From: Streptomyces sp. NRRL F-5630
GTDB taxonomy: Bacteria; Actinomycetota; Actinomycetes; Streptomycetales; Streptomycetaceae
Reading direction: 5' to 3'
DNA length: 64,000 bases
Assembly: GCF_000719475.1 (NCBI RefSeq)
Contig: NZ_JOGO01000032.1
Coordinates: forward strand, 1-64,000
The position numbers were made by a program, and so were the translations under genes. Position 1 is the stretch's first letter. Every line of letters starts with the position of its first letter. The notes beneath the pieces are model-generated. The model searched no databases, was not told where the DNA came from, and saw only the letters and a program-made list of their open reading frames with translations. Below are positions 33,664 through 42,922 of this stretch, piece by piece.

Positions 33664-35091
33664 TCAGCGGCGCGGATGTGGCCCTTCGTCCTCGCGGCCC
33701 TCTCCGCGCTGGCCCCCGTCCTCGTCGCCGCGTCGCCCGCCGATCTCCGGCGGCGCCTCGTCCCGGGTCCCCGGGGAGACGTCACCTGACGTCTCCGAGG
33801 GGGCGTCGCCCAAGGTCTCCGGGGACGAGTCCTCCGGTGCTCGCTCCGCCTCGGCCGACGGCGGACTGCCCGGCTCGTTCGGGCCCCGGAGCGCGCGGCG
33901 GACGCGGGCGAGCGTCAGGGAGCCGCCGGGGCGGGGGCGGGGACCCATGACGCGGGGGTCGTCCGTCACGTCGTACCGCTTCACGTACGCCGCGAGGAAC
34001 GCCTGCAAGGTCGCGACGGCCGGGATCGCGATGAGCGCGCCGACCGCGCCGAGCAGCGCGGTGCCCGCGATCACGGAGCCGAAGGCGACGGCGGGGTGGA
34101 TGTCGACGGTGCGCGCCGTGAGCTTCGGCTGGAGCAGGTAGTTCTCGAACTGCTGGTAGACCACGACGAACACCAGCACCCACACCGCGTACCAGGGGTC
34201 CACGGTGAAGGCGATCAGCATGGGCAGGGCCCCGGCCAGATACGTGCCGATGGTCGGGATGAACTGCGAGACGAGCCCGACCCACACTCCGAGCGCGGGC
34301 GCGTAGGGGATGCCGAGGGCCTGGAAGAGGATGTAGTGCGCGATGCCCGAGATGAGCGCCATCAGGCCGCGCGAGTAGAGGTAGCCGCCGGTCTTGTCGA
34401 CCGCGATCTCCCAGGCCCGCAGCACCTCCGCCTGCTTCGCGGGCGGCAGCACCGAGCACAGCGCGCGGCGCAGCCGTGGGCCGTCGGCCGCGAAGTAGAA
34501 CGCGAAGAGCAGCAGCGTCAGGAGCTGGAACAGGCCACCGAGCACCTGGGCGGAGACGTCGAGCACCCCGGAGGCGCTGTTGCGCACGTAGCGCTGGAGC
34601 CAGTCCGAGTGCAGCACGCTGTCCTGCACCTCAAGGCGCGACAGCTCGGTGTGGAACGTCCCGTTGACCCACTTGATGACCGAGTCGAGGTACTTCGGGA
34701 AGTCCTCGACCATGTTCTGGATCTGCCCCGCGAGCATCGAGCCGAGCAGCGTCACGAAGCCCGCGGCGAAGATGAGGACGCCCAGGAAGACGATTCCCGT
34801 CGCGGCGCCGCGCCGCATCCCGCGCGCCGACATCCAGCTCACCGCCGGCTCGATCGCGAGGGCCAGGAAGAAGGCGATCAGGACGTTGATCAACAGTCCT
34901 GTGAGCCGGTGGAAGGCCCAGGTGCCGAGCTGGAAACAGGCGATCAGGAGCAGCGCGGAGACCATGGCACGCGGCAGCCAGCGGGGCATGCGCCCGCCCT
35001 GCCCGTCCGCCCCGGAGCCGGAGGCAGGGGGCCCGGGGGCGTCCGCGCCCGGCACAGCCGTGCCTCCGGTGGTCTCATCTGTCACTGCCAC
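33664..35091 (-). CDS. AI-2E family transporter (PerM/YdiK-like)
   Basis: 475 residues with about eight membrane segments between residues 45 and 365. Family motifs are seen: FFLALAIEPAVSWM, FPKYLDSVIKWVNGTF, then the long membrane-proximal helices and GIPYAPALGVWVGLVSQFIPTIGTYLAGALP. The C-terminal about 100 residues are acidic and low-complexity (APPEIGGRRGDEDGGQR and similar). The transported solute is not known; the family name does not prove AI-2 export. GTG 35091 or the GTG two codons later is the start; neither has a strong ribosome site. Confidence 0.86.
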   Translation of the reverse strand: MAVTDETTGGTAVPGADAPGPPASGSGADGQGGRMPRWLPRAMVSALLLIACFQLGTWAFHRLTGLLINVLIAFFLALAIEPAVSWMSARGMRRGAATGIVFLGVLIFAAGFVTLLGSMLAGQIQNMVEDFPKYLDSVIKWVNGTFHTELSRLEVQDSVLHSDWLQRYVRNSASGVLDVSAQVLGGLFQLLTLLLFAFYFAADGPRLRRALCSVLPPAKQAEVLRAWEIAVDKTGGYLYSRGLMALISGIAHYILFQALGIPYAPALGVWVGLVSQFIPTIGTYLAGALPMLIAFTVDPWYAVWVLVFVVVYQQFENYLLQPKLTARTVDIHPAVAFGSVIAGTALLGAVGALIAIPAVATLQAFLAAYVKRYDVTDDPRVMGPRPRPGGSLTLARVRRALRGPNEPGSPPSAEAERAPEDSSPETLGDAPSETSGDVSPGTRDEAPPEIGGRRGDEDGGQRGEGREDEGPHPRR

Positions 35092-35300
35092 GTCAGTCAG
35101 TCTCGCCTACGCCTCGGACATTCGGACAATCGCCCGGCCCCCCGACGCTTCCCGGCCACGATCTGGCCGGATCGGCCTCTCGTCCGCAGGGGTACGGGGG
35201 CGGGGCCGCGGCCGTCGCGGCGGTACGGGGCGGGTGGGTCACGCCCGCCGCGGGGGACGGGTACGGGGCACCTGCGGCGGTACGGGTAGGAGACAGCCCC

Positions 35301-35495
35301 TCAGCGTTCGCTCTCCGGTATGTCGGCCGCCTCGCACACGGCGCGCCACACGTCCTTCGCCTCCCAGCCGTCGGCGAGCGCCTGCTCGACGGTGCGCCCG
35401 CCGAGCTGGGACATGACGTGATCGTGCGCGAAGGACTCCACGTACCCCGAGCCGAAGTGCTCCGTCATCTTGCTCCAGAAGACCGTCAACCGCAT
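35301..35495 (-). CDS. DUF3046 domain protein
   Basis: 64 residues, MRLTVFWSKMTEHFGSGYVE followed by SFAHDHVMSQLGGRTVEQALADGWEAKDVWRAVCEA. This is a short actinobacterial family typically encoded near recA/recX, of unknown function. ATG 35495 gives the standard family length; seven extra upstream codons are possible but unlikely. No catalytic motif is seen. It follows azlD on the same strand after a 46-base gap. Confidence 0.82.
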   Translation of the reverse strand: MRLTVFWSKMTEHFGSGYVESFAHDHVMSQLGGRTVEQALADGWEAKDVWRAVCEAADIPESER

Positions 35496-35541
35496 GGGGC
35501 CAGTATCCGCGATCACCGCGACGTCCGGCGCGCCGGGGCGC

Positions 35542-35850
35542 TCAGCCCGCGAGAGCCCGCACCCCCGCCGTCACGAGCACCGCGGCGCCGACGACCACGA
35601 GGAACGGCGCGCGCAGCAGCAGCGCGAGCGCGGCGGCACCGACACCCGCGGCGCGCGCGTCGATGCCGAGCGACGTGCCGTGCGCGAAGGTCTGCTGCGC
35701 GGTGAGCGCCGCGAGCAGCGCGACGGGCAGCAGCGCCGCGAGCCGCCGCACGAGGGGACGCTCCAGGACACCGCCCGGCACCAGGAGCCCGGCCAGCTTC
35801 ACCGCGTAGCAGCCGACCGCCGTGAGCACCACGGCGAGCCAGATGTTCAT
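35542..35850 (-). CDS. azlD: AzlD domain branched-chain amino acid exporter subunit
   Basis: 102 residues with three to four hydrophobic helices (MNIWLAVVLTAVGCYAVKLA, LAALLPVALLAALTAQ, LRAPFLVVVGAAVLVTAGVRA). It is the small partner of AzlC in a two-protein exporter of branched-chain amino acids or analogues. ATG 35850 overlaps the AzlC stop (ATGA), so it is translationally coupled. Confidence 0.9.
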   Translation of the reverse strand: MNIWLAVVLTAVGCYAVKLAGLLVPGGVLERPLVRRLAALLPVALLAALTAQQTFAHGTSLGIDARAAGVGAAALALLLRAPFLVVVGAAVLVTAGVRALAG

Positions 35851-36899
35851 CGTTCGTCCTCCTGCGGGGCGTCGGGACGGGCGGCGTCGTCGGGCGCGGA
35901 GGCGTCGGACCCCGGGATGGCCTCGGAGACCGGGGCGGCGTCGGGGTCCGAGTCGGCGGGGCCGGAGTCGGCCTCGCGACGCGGCGTCACGGGGGCGTTC
36001 GCGTCCGATGGCGCGACATCCGAGATACGCGAAGGGGCGGCGGCATCCGTGCGCGACGTCGCGGCGCCCGCGCGGCGTGGGCCGCTCGCGCCGCGCGCCG
36101 TCCGCCTGCCGTGCGCCCACAGCACGGCGGGCGCGGCGAGCGCCGAGACGAGGACCGGGACGCCCGCCGGGAGGACCGGCAGGAGACCCAGACCGAGCAG
36201 GACGGCGAGGGCGGCCACCGCGCGCTCGGCGGTGCCGCGCACCATCGGCGCCAGGAGCGCGAGGAAAACGGCGGGGCCCGCGGCGTCGAGCCCCCACGCG
36301 TCGGTGTCGCCGATCGCTTCCGCACCCACCGCTCCGAGGAGCGTCGTCAGGTTCCACAGGACGTAGAGGCACAGCCCCGTGACGGTGAAGCCGATGCGGG
36401 CGCCGCGCCGGTCGGGCTGGGCGAGCGCGACGGCGGTCGTCTCGTCGATGACCCACTGCGCCGCGAGTGGCCGCAGCGCGCGCGGCACCTGGAGCAGTTG
36501 CGACAGACGCAGCCCGTAGAAGGCGTTGCGCACGCCGAGGAAGAAGGCCCCCGCCGCCGCGGCGTACGCGCCCCCGCCACCCGCCAGCGCGCCGACCAGC
36601 GCGAACTGCGAGGCCCCTGTGAAGACGAGAAGGCTCAGCGCGCAGGTCTGCGCGATGCTCAGCCCGGCGCCCGCCGAGGTGACCCCGAAGGCGAAGCCGG
36701 AGAGGCCCACCGCGATGCCCACGCCGAGCGCGTCGCGCACGACGGCGGCGTCGGGCTTGCGCTCCATGGAGTGCGCCCCGGACGCGGCGTGGGGCGCCGC
36801 GTCGGATACGGAAGGCGGCGTGATGTCGGGTGGCGGTGCGACGTCGGGCGGCGCCCAGGCGGCGGGTCCGTCCGGCGTTGGCCGGTTCTCACTGTTCAC
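35847..36899 (-). CDS. azlC: AzlC family permease with lineage-specific C-terminal tail
   Basis: 350 residues. The core (about 50-260) has AzlC features: GVGIAVGLSGFAFGVTSAGAG, LLVFTGASQFALVGALAGGG, GVRNAFYGLRLSQLL and RPLAAQWVIDETTAVAL. The first 45 residues are Pro/Asp-rich, and the last about 88 are an Asp/Ala/Pro-rich hydrophilic tail not needed for the family. GTG 36899 is the first start; ATG near 36767 (MERKPDAAVV) would give a normal-length protein and cannot be excluded. It forms the exporter with AzlD. Confidence 0.87.
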   Translation of the reverse strand: MNSENRPTPDGPAAWAPPDVAPPPDITPPSVSDAAPHAASGAHSMERKPDAAVVRDALGVGIAVGLSGFAFGVTSAGAGLSIAQTCALSLLVFTGASQFALVGALAGGGGAYAAAAGAFFLGVRNAFYGLRLSQLLQVPRALRPLAAQWVIDETTAVALAQPDRRGARIGFTVTGLCLYVLWNLTTLLGAVGAEAIGDTDAWGLDAAGPAVFLALLAPMVRGTAERAVAALAVLLGLGLLPVLPAGVPVLVSALAAPAVLWAHGRRTARGASGPRRAGAATSRTDAAAPSRISDVAPSDANAPVTPRREADSGPADSDPDAAPVSEAIPGSDASAPDDAARPDAPQEDER

Positions 36900-36969
36900 G
36901 GGCTCAGGCTAGGAGCGCGCGCACGCGGCGTCTTGTACGTTCTTGCGCGCCACCGCGCGCCCACCCCAC

Positions 36970-37067
36970 GCGACGTCGCCCGCCTCGCCCCGCGACGTCA
37001 CCCCAGGTCACATGCGACGTCAGACCCCCGTCGCCGGGCGGCGTCAGGCCCTCACCGCGCGACGTCA
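36970..37067. repeat. Five GCGACGTCA-like repeats at about 22-bp spacing
   Basis: GCGACGTC(A/G) occurs at 36970, 36992, 37014 and 37059, with a variant GCGGCGTCA at 37038. Spacings are 22, 22, 24 and 21 bases. They fill the 174-base gap between the AraC regulator stop and the azlC start. Confidence 0.8.
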
Positions 37068-37073
37068 GCCCCC

Positions 37074-37997
37074 TCACCGCGCCGCGCCGTCGTCCGCACG
37101 CCACGTCGCGCCGTCCGCCCGCCCCGTCCCCCTCTCCCCACGCGGCGTCGCGCCCGGCAGTCGCTCGCGGCGGTACGCGCCGGGCGGGACGCCCACGATC
37201 CGGGTGAAGTGGCGGTTCAAGTGCGGCTGGTCGCTGAAGCCCACGGCGTGGGCCACGTCGGCGGGCGCGAGGCCGGCGTCGAGGAGGCGGCGGGCGGCCC
37301 GTACCCGCGCGTCGGTGAGCCACGTGTGCGGCGGCATCCCGTACGCGGCGCGGAAGGCACGCAGGAGGGCGTACGGGCCGGTGCCGAGCACGGCGGCGAG
37401 TTCGCCGAGCGAGGGCGGGTCGTCGAGGCGGCCCGCGAGGAGGTCGCGCGCCTCGGCCGCGACGCGCGTCCCCGCGCCGCGCACCGCCCTGGCACGCAGC
37501 GGCCCCCCGTTGCGGCGCAGCAGCCGGGTGACCGTGACGCGCAGCAGCGTGTCGGCGGCGAGCGCGTCGCCCTCCTCCGCCGCGCGCAGGACGCGGTGGA
37601 CGAGGCGCGTCGCGTACGGATCGGCCAGGACCGGCGCGGCGAAGCCCGGGGCGCCGCGCAGCGTCGTCGTCTCCCGCGCGATCTCCGCGACGAGAGCGGG
37701 GGCCGGGTAGACGGCGCCGTACCGCCAGCCCTCGGGCCCCTGGGCGCGCCCGGTGTGCGGGGTGTCCGGGTTGACGAGGGCGAGGCTGCCCGCGCCCGCG
37801 TACTCCTCGTTGCCGCGGTGCCGGAAGACCTCCACGCCGGAGGTCACGGCGGCGATCACGTAGTGCTCGTGCGTGTGCGGCGCGAAGGTCTTGCGGACGT
37901 AGCGGGCGCGCAGGAGGTCGACGCCGGGCAGTTCCGCGTACCGCCAGTGCCGTGCCCGCTCGGCCGCTCCTCGCGCCGTTCCCTCGCTCGCCCTCAT
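37074..37997 (-). CDS. AraC family transcriptional regulator
   Basis: 307 residues from ATG 37997. The N-terminal cupin-like sensor (ARYVRKTFAPHTHEHYVIAAV, about 28-50, then VNPDTPHTG) is of the AraC_binding type. Two C-terminal HTH motifs follow: SLGELAAVLGTGPYALLRAFRAAYG and PADVAHAVGFSDQPHLNRHFTRIVGVPP. AraC genes of this kind usually adjoin azlCD, and this one lies directly upstream on the same strand. The repeats in the 174-base gap before azlC are candidate binding sites. The last about 25 residues are a basic, variable tail. Confidence 0.87.
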   Translation of the reverse strand: MRASEGTARGAAERARHWRYAELPGVDLLRARYVRKTFAPHTHEHYVIAAVTSGVEVFRHRGNEEYAGAGSLALVNPDTPHTGRAQGPEGWRYGAVYPAPALVAEIARETTTLRGAPGFAAPVLADPYATRLVHRVLRAAEEGDALAADTLLRVTVTRLLRRNGGPLRARAVRGAGTRVAAEARDLLAGRLDDPPSLGELAAVLGTGPYALLRAFRAAYGMPPHTWLTDARVRAARRLLDAGLAPADVAHAVGFSDQPHLNRHFTRIVGVPPGAYRRERLPGATPRGERGTGRADGATWRADDGAAR

Positions 37998-38177
37998 GGC
38001 GCCATTGTGCGAGGGACCGGACGGCGCGCGGCGAGTGTTCCACGGTGCGGACGCGCCGCGACGTGCGGCCACCCCGTACGCGCCGCGCTACGCGACGTCC
38101 CCGCCCCGACCTGCGCGCGCCACGCAGCCGACGCGCCCCGCACCACCCGGACGACGCGCACCCCCACCCCCCAGCCG

Positions 38178-38200
38178 TTGTCAGTGCCACGGTGCACGAT
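38178..38200 (+). promoter_or_regulatory. RecA-NDp/PafBC-type promoter of lhr
   Basis: TTGTCAGTG (38178-38186), eight bases, then CACGAT (38195-38200), matching TTGTCRGTG-N8-TANNNT except the first T. The ATG at 38207 is seven bases after the -10, so the lhr message is probably leaderless. The nine-base element is identical to that before recA. Confidence 0.72.
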
Positions 38201-38206
38201 GGGAGC

Positions 38207-41200
38207 ATGGCCGCTTCTGCCCTCCAGGGGTTCTCCGCCGCCACCCGTGACTGGTTCACGGGTGCCTTCTCCGCGCCGACCGCCGCGCAGGAGGGCGCGT
38301 GGCGCGCCATCCAGAAGGAGTCGGACGTCCTGGTGGTGGCCCCCACCGGTTCGGGGAAGACCCTCGCCGCCTTCCTCGCCGCGCTCGACGGCCTCGCGTC
38401 CACACCCCCTCCCGCCGAGGCCCGCAAGCGCTGCCGCGTGCTCTACGTGTCCCCTCTCAAGGCCCTCGCCGTGGACGTGGAGCGCAATCTGCGCAGCCCT
38501 CTGACCGGTATCCGGCAGGAATCCGTGCGCCTCGGGCTGCCCGAGCCGGAGATCCGCGTCGGCATCCGTTCGGGCGACACCCCGGCCGCGGAGCGCCGCT
38601 CTCTCACCACACGTCCCCCCGACATCCTCATCACGACGCCCGAGTCCCTCTTCCTGATGCTCACCTCGCAGGCGCGCGAGGCGCTGACGGGCGTCGAGAC
38701 GGTGATCCTCGACGAGGTGCACGCCGTCGCGGGCACGAAGCGCGGCGCGCACCTGGCGCTGTCGCTGGAGCGGCTCGACGAGCTGCTGCCGCGCCCCGCG
38801 CGCCGCATCGGGCTCTCCGCGACGGTGCGTCCCGTCGACGAGGTGGCGCGCTTCCTGTCGCCGCAGCGCAAGGCCGAGGTCGTGCAGCCGGTCTCCGGCA
38901 AGGAATTCGACCTCTCCGTCGTCGTCCCCGTGCCCGACCTCGGAGAGATGGGCGGCTCGCCCGTCGGTGAGGACGACAAGGGCGAGTCGCCCTCCGTGTG
39001 GCCGCAGGTCGAGGAGCGCATCACGGACCTCGTGCAGGCACACCGGTCCACGATCGTCTTCGTCAACTCGCGCCGTCTCGCCGAGCGCCTGTGCAACCGC
39101 CTCAACGAGATCGCCTACGAGCGCGCCACCGGCGAGGCCCTCCCCGAGGACCACGGCCCCGCGCAGCTCATGGGCGGATCGGGCCCGGCGAAGGGCGCGC
39201 CCCCCGTGCTCGCGCGGGCCCACCACGGCTCGGTCTCCAAGGAGCAGCGCGCGCAGGTCGAGGAGGACCTCAAGGCGGGCAGGCTTCCCGCCGTCGTCGC
39301 GACATCGAGCCTGGAGCTGGGCATCGACATGGGCTCCGTCGACCTCGTCGTGCAGGTCGAGTCGCCGCCCTCGGTCGCCTCCGGGCTCCAGCGCGTCGGC
39401 CGCGCGGGGCACCAGGTGGGCGCGGTCTCGACGGGCGTCGTCTTCCCGAAGTACCGCGGCGACCTCGTGCAGTCGGCCGTCGTCACCGAGCGGATGCGCG
39501 GCGGCCTCATCGAGGCGCTGCGCGTCCCGTCCAACCCGCTCGACGTCCTCGCGCAACAGCTCGTCGCGATGACGTCGTTGGACACCTGGCAGTACGACGA
39601 TCTGCTCGCGCTCGTCCGTCGCGCCGCGCCGTTCGCCGCACTGCCCGAGTCCGCCTTCGAGTCGGTGCTCGACATGCTCGCGGGCCGCTATCCGTCGGAC
39701 GCCTTCGCCGAGCTGCGCCCGCGCGTCGTGTGGGACCGCGTCGCGGGCACCGTCACGGGCCGCCCAGGGGCGCAGCGGCTCGCGGTCACCTCGGGTGGGA
39801 CGATCCCCGACCGCGGCCTCTTCGGCGTCTTCCTCGCCGGTTCGGACCCGAAGAAGGGCGGCGGGCGGGTCGGCGAGCTGGACGAGGAGATGGTGTACGA
39901 GTCGCGCGTCGGCGACGTCTTCACGCTCGGCACGACGTCGTGGCGCATCGAGGACATCACGCGCGACCGCGTGCTCGTCTCGCCGGCGCCCGGCGTCCCG
40001 GGCAGGCTGCCGTTCTGGAAGGGCGACCAGCTCGGCAGGCCGCTGGAGCTGGGACGCGCCCTGGGCGCCTTCGTACGGGAACTGGGCGGCCTGTCGCCGC
40101 AGGACGCGCGCCTGCGCCTCGTCGCGGCCGGGCTCGACGCCTGGGCCACGGACAACCTCCTCGCGTACCTGGAGGAGCAGCGCCGCGCCTGCGGGCACGT
40201 CCCCGACGACCGCACCATCGTCGTCGAGCGCTTCCGCGACGAACTGGGCGACTGGCGCGTCGTCGTGCACTCCCCCTTCGGCGCGCAGGTGCACGCGCCG
40301 TGGGCCCTCGCGATCGGCTCACGGCTGCACGAGAAGCTGGGCCTCGACGCGCAGGTCGTGCACGCGGACGACGGCATCGTGCTGCGCCTGCCCGACGCGG
40401 ACCTCCTCGGCCTCGACCTGCTCGACATCGACGCCGACGCCGCCCCGAAGAGGACCCCGGGCACCGAGTACGACAGCGAGCAGGCTCCCGTCGGGGCCTC
40501 CGACACCCTCTTCGACCAGGAGGAGATCGAGCGGATCGTCACCGACGAGGTCGGCGGCTCCGCGCTCTTCGCCTCGCGCTTCCGCGAATGCGCCGCGCGC
40601 GCTCTCCTGCTGCCCCGCCGCGACCCCGGCCGCCGCACCCCGCTGTGGCAGCAGCGCCAGCGCGCCTCGCAGTTGCTCCAGGTCGCGAGCGAGTTCGGTT
40701 CGTTCCCGATCGTCCTCGAAGCGGTCCGCGAGTGTCTCCAGGACGTCTTCGACGTGCCGGGGCTGCGCGAGCTGATGGGCGACATCGCGGCGCGCCGCGT
40801 CCGCCTCGTCGAGGTGACGACGCCCGAGGCGTCCCCCTTCGCCCGCTCACTGCTCTTCGGATACGTCGCGCAGTTCCTCTACGAGGGGGACTCGCCCCTC
40901 GCCGAACGCCGCGCCGCCGCGCTCTCGCTCGACTCGCGCCTGCTCTCCGAGCTGCTCGGCCGCGCCGAACTGCGCGAACTGCTCGACCCGGAGGTCCTCG
41001 CCGAGCTGGAGCGCGAGGTCCAGTGGCTCACGGAGGACCGCGCCGTCAAGGACGCCGAGGGCGTCGCCGACCGGCTGCGCCTGCTCGGGCCGCTCACCGA
41101 CGAGGAGCTGGCGGCGCGCGGCGCGGAGCCCGCGTACGTACGGGAGCTGGCGGAGACCCGCCGCGCCATCGAGGTGCGCATCGCGGGCCGCGCGCACTGG

Positions 41201-42856
41201 GCGGCGATCGAGGACGCGGGACGCCTGCGCGACGCGCTCGGCACCGCGCTGCCCGTCGGCGTGCCCGAGGCGTTCACGGAGCCGGTGAAGGACCCGCTCG
41301 GCGACCTCCTCGCGCGCTACGCCCGCACGCACGGCCCGTTCACGACGGCGGACGCCGCGACCCGCTTCGGTCTCGGCACCGCCGTGACCGAGGGCGCGCT
41401 CCAGCGGCTCGCGGCGGGCGGACGCGTCGTGGCCGGGGAGTTCCACCCCGCGGGACGCGGTCAGGAGTGGTGCGACGCGACGGTGCTGCGGCGCCTGCGA
41501 CGGCGCTCGCTCGCCGCGCTGCGGCACGAGCTGGAGCCGGTGGCGCCGAGCGCGTACGCGGACTTCCTGCCCCGCTGGCAGCATCTCGACGGCAACGGGC
41601 TGCGCGGCGTCGACGGCCTCGTGCGCGCCGTCGAGCAGTTGCAGGGCGCGACGGTGCCCGCCTCGGCGCTCGAACGTCTCGTCCTGCCCTCGCGCCTGTC
41701 CGCGTACAGCCCCGCGCTCCTCGACGAGCTGACCTCGGCGGGCGAACTGCTGTGGGCCGGAGCGGGTGCCCTGCCCGGCAAGGACGGCTGGATCGGCCTC
41801 TACCCGGCCGATTCCGCACCGCTCCTCCTCCCCGAGCCGCTCCCGCTCGAACCGACCCCGCTGCACCAGTCGCTCCTGGACGCGCTCTCCGGCGGCTACG
41901 GGCTCTTCTTCCGCCAGATCGCCGGGCAGGTCCGCACGACGCACCCCGAGGTGACGGACCCACAACTCGCCGACGCCCTGTGGGACCTGGTGTGGTCGGG
42001 CCGGCTCACGAACGACACGCTCGCGCCGCTGCGCGCCCTGCTCGGCTCCGGGCGCACCGCGGGCTCGACGGCGCACCGCGCGCGCCGCACCGTGCCGCGC
42101 GGCAGGTACGGGTCCCTCACCGCCGCCGCGCGCACCGCCTCGCGCTCGGGGCCGCCCACCGTCGCCGGCCGCTGGTCCCTGCTCCCACCGCGCGAGGGCG
42201 ACCCCACGGTCCGCGCGCACGCCCTCGCCCGTACGCTCCTGGACCGCTACGGCGTGGTGACGCGCGGCACCGTCGCGGCCGAGGGTATCGAGGGCGGCTT
42301 CTCGAAGGTCTACCGGGTGCTCGCCGCCTTCGAGGAGAACGGGCAGGCGCGGCGGGGGTACGTGGTGGAAGGGCTCGGTGCCGCGCAGTTCGCCGTCGAG
42401 GGCGCCGTGGACCGGCTGCGCGCCGTCGCGACGGCGGCCGAACGCGGCGACGAGCGGGCAGGCCGCGCCGTGGTCCTCGCCGCCGCCGACCCCGCGAACG
42501 CCTACGGCGCCGCGCTGCCCTGGCCCGAACCGCCCGAGAACACGCCGCACAAACCGGGCCGCAAGGCCGGCTCGCTCGTCGTCCTCGTCAACGGAGCGCT
42601 CACCGTGTACGTCGAACGGGGCGGCAAGACGCTTCTCGTATGGCCCGCCACGCCGGACGAGGCCGTCGACCCGGACGACCCCCGGCTCGCCGAGGCCCTC
42701 GGCGCCCTCGCGGAGGCGGCCGGGGCCGGGGCGCTCGGCACCCTGACCGTCGAGCGGATCAACGGCGCGCCCGCGCTCACCGCGCCGCTCGCCCAGGTCC
42801 TCGAGTCGGCCGGTTTCCACGCGACGCCGAGGGGGCTGCGGCTGCGGGCACAGTAG
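38207..42856 (+). CDS. lhr: Lhr-type ATP-dependent DNA helicase
   Basis: 1549 residues, the full size of actinobacterial Lhr. The N-terminal SF2 core has Walker A APTGSGKT (about 43-50), DEVH box ILDEVHAVAGTKRGAHLALS (about 168), SATVRPVDEVARFL, FVNSRRLAERLCNRL and motif VI QRVGRAGHQVG (about 397). The Lhr-core winged-helix domain follows, then a long C-terminal domain with later winged-helix segments. Lhr is a 3'-5' single-stranded-DNA translocase that unwinds RNA:DNA hybrids. It is followed by a Nei-type glycosylase, the lhr-nei pair also seen in mycobacteria, consistent with DNA repair. The ATG is at the predicted transcription start; a GTG at 38192 is unlikely. Confidence 0.95.
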   Translation: MAASALQGFSAATRDWFTGAFSAPTAAQEGAWRAIQKESDVLVVAPTGSGKTLAAFLAALDGLASTPPPAEARKRCRVLYVSPLKALAVDVERNLRSPLTGIRQESVRLGLPEPEIRVGIRSGDTPAAERRSLTTRPPDILITTPESLFLMLTSQAREALTGVETVILDEVHAVAGTKRGAHLALSLERLDELLPRPARRIGLSATVRPVDEVARFLSPQRKAEVVQPVSGKEFDLSVVVPVPDLGEMGGSPVGEDDKGESPSVWPQVEERITDLVQAHRSTIVFVNSRRLAERLCNRLNEIAYERATGEALPEDHGPAQLMGGSGPAKGAPPVLARAHHGSVSKEQRAQVEEDLKAGRLPAVVATSSLELGIDMGSVDLVVQVESPPSVASGLQRVGRAGHQVGAVSTGVVFPKYRGDLVQSAVVTERMRGGLIEALRVPSNPLDVLAQQLVAMTSLDTWQYDDLLALVRRAAPFAALPESAFESVLDMLAGRYPSDAFAELRPRVVWDRVAGTVTGRPGAQRLAVTSGGTIPDRGLFGVFLAGSDPKKGGGRVGELDEEMVYESRVGDVFTLGTTSWRIEDITRDRVLVSPAPGVPGRLPFWKGDQLGRPLELGRALGAFVRELGGLSPQDARLRLVAAGLDAWATDNLLAYLEEQRRACGHVPDDRTIVVERFRDELGDWRVVVHSPFGAQVHAPWALAIGSRLHEKLGLDAQVVHADDGIVLRLPDADLLGLDLLDIDADAAPKRTPGTEYDSEQAPVGASDTLFDQEEIERIVTDEVGGSALFASRFRECAARALLLPRRDPGRRTPLWQQRQRASQLLQVASEFGSFPIVLEAVRECLQDVFDVPGLRELMGDIAARRVRLVEVTTPEASPFARSLLFGYVAQFLYEGDSPLAERRAAALSLDSRLLSELLGRAELRELLDPEVLAELEREVQWLTEDRAVKDAEGVADRLRLLGPLTDEELAARGAEPAYVRELAETRRAIEVRIAGRAHWAAIEDAGRLRDALGTALPVGVPEAFTEPVKDPLGDLLARYARTHGPFTTADAATRFGLGTAVTEGALQRLAAGGRVVAGEFHPAGRGQEWCDATVLRRLRRRSLAALRHELEPVAPSAYADFLPRWQHLDGNGLRGVDGLVRAVEQLQGATVPASALERLVLPSRLSAYSPALLDELTSAGELLWAGAGALPGKDGWIGLYPADSAPLLLPEPLPLEPTPLHQSLLDALSGGYGLFFRQIAGQVRTTHPEVTDPQLADALWDLVWSGRLTNDTLAPLRALLGSGRTAGSTAHRARRTVPRGRYGSLTAAARTASRSGPPTVAGRWSLLPPREGDPTVRAHALARTLLDRYGVVTRGTVAAEGIEGGFSKVYRVLAAFEENGQARRGYVVEGLGAAQFAVEGAVDRLRAVATAAERGDERAGRAVVLAAADPANAYGAALPWPEPPENTPHKPGRKAGSLVVLVNGALTVYVERGGKTLLVWPATPDEAVDPDDPRLAEALGALAEAAGAGALGTLTVERINGAPALTAPLAQVLESAGFHATPRGLRLRAQ

Positions 42857-42870
42857 AACGCTGAGACACC

Positions 42871-42910
42871 GGCATCGGCATCGGCATCGGCATCGGCATC
42901 GGCATCGGCA
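42871..42910. repeat. GGCATC hexanucleotide repeat next to the nei ribosome site
   Basis: Six full GGCATC copies plus four bases, ending directly at the GGAGGAGG ribosome site of the Nei gene. It lies in the 66-base gap after lhr. Confidence 0.92.
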
Positions 42911-42922
42911 GGAGGAGGTTCC

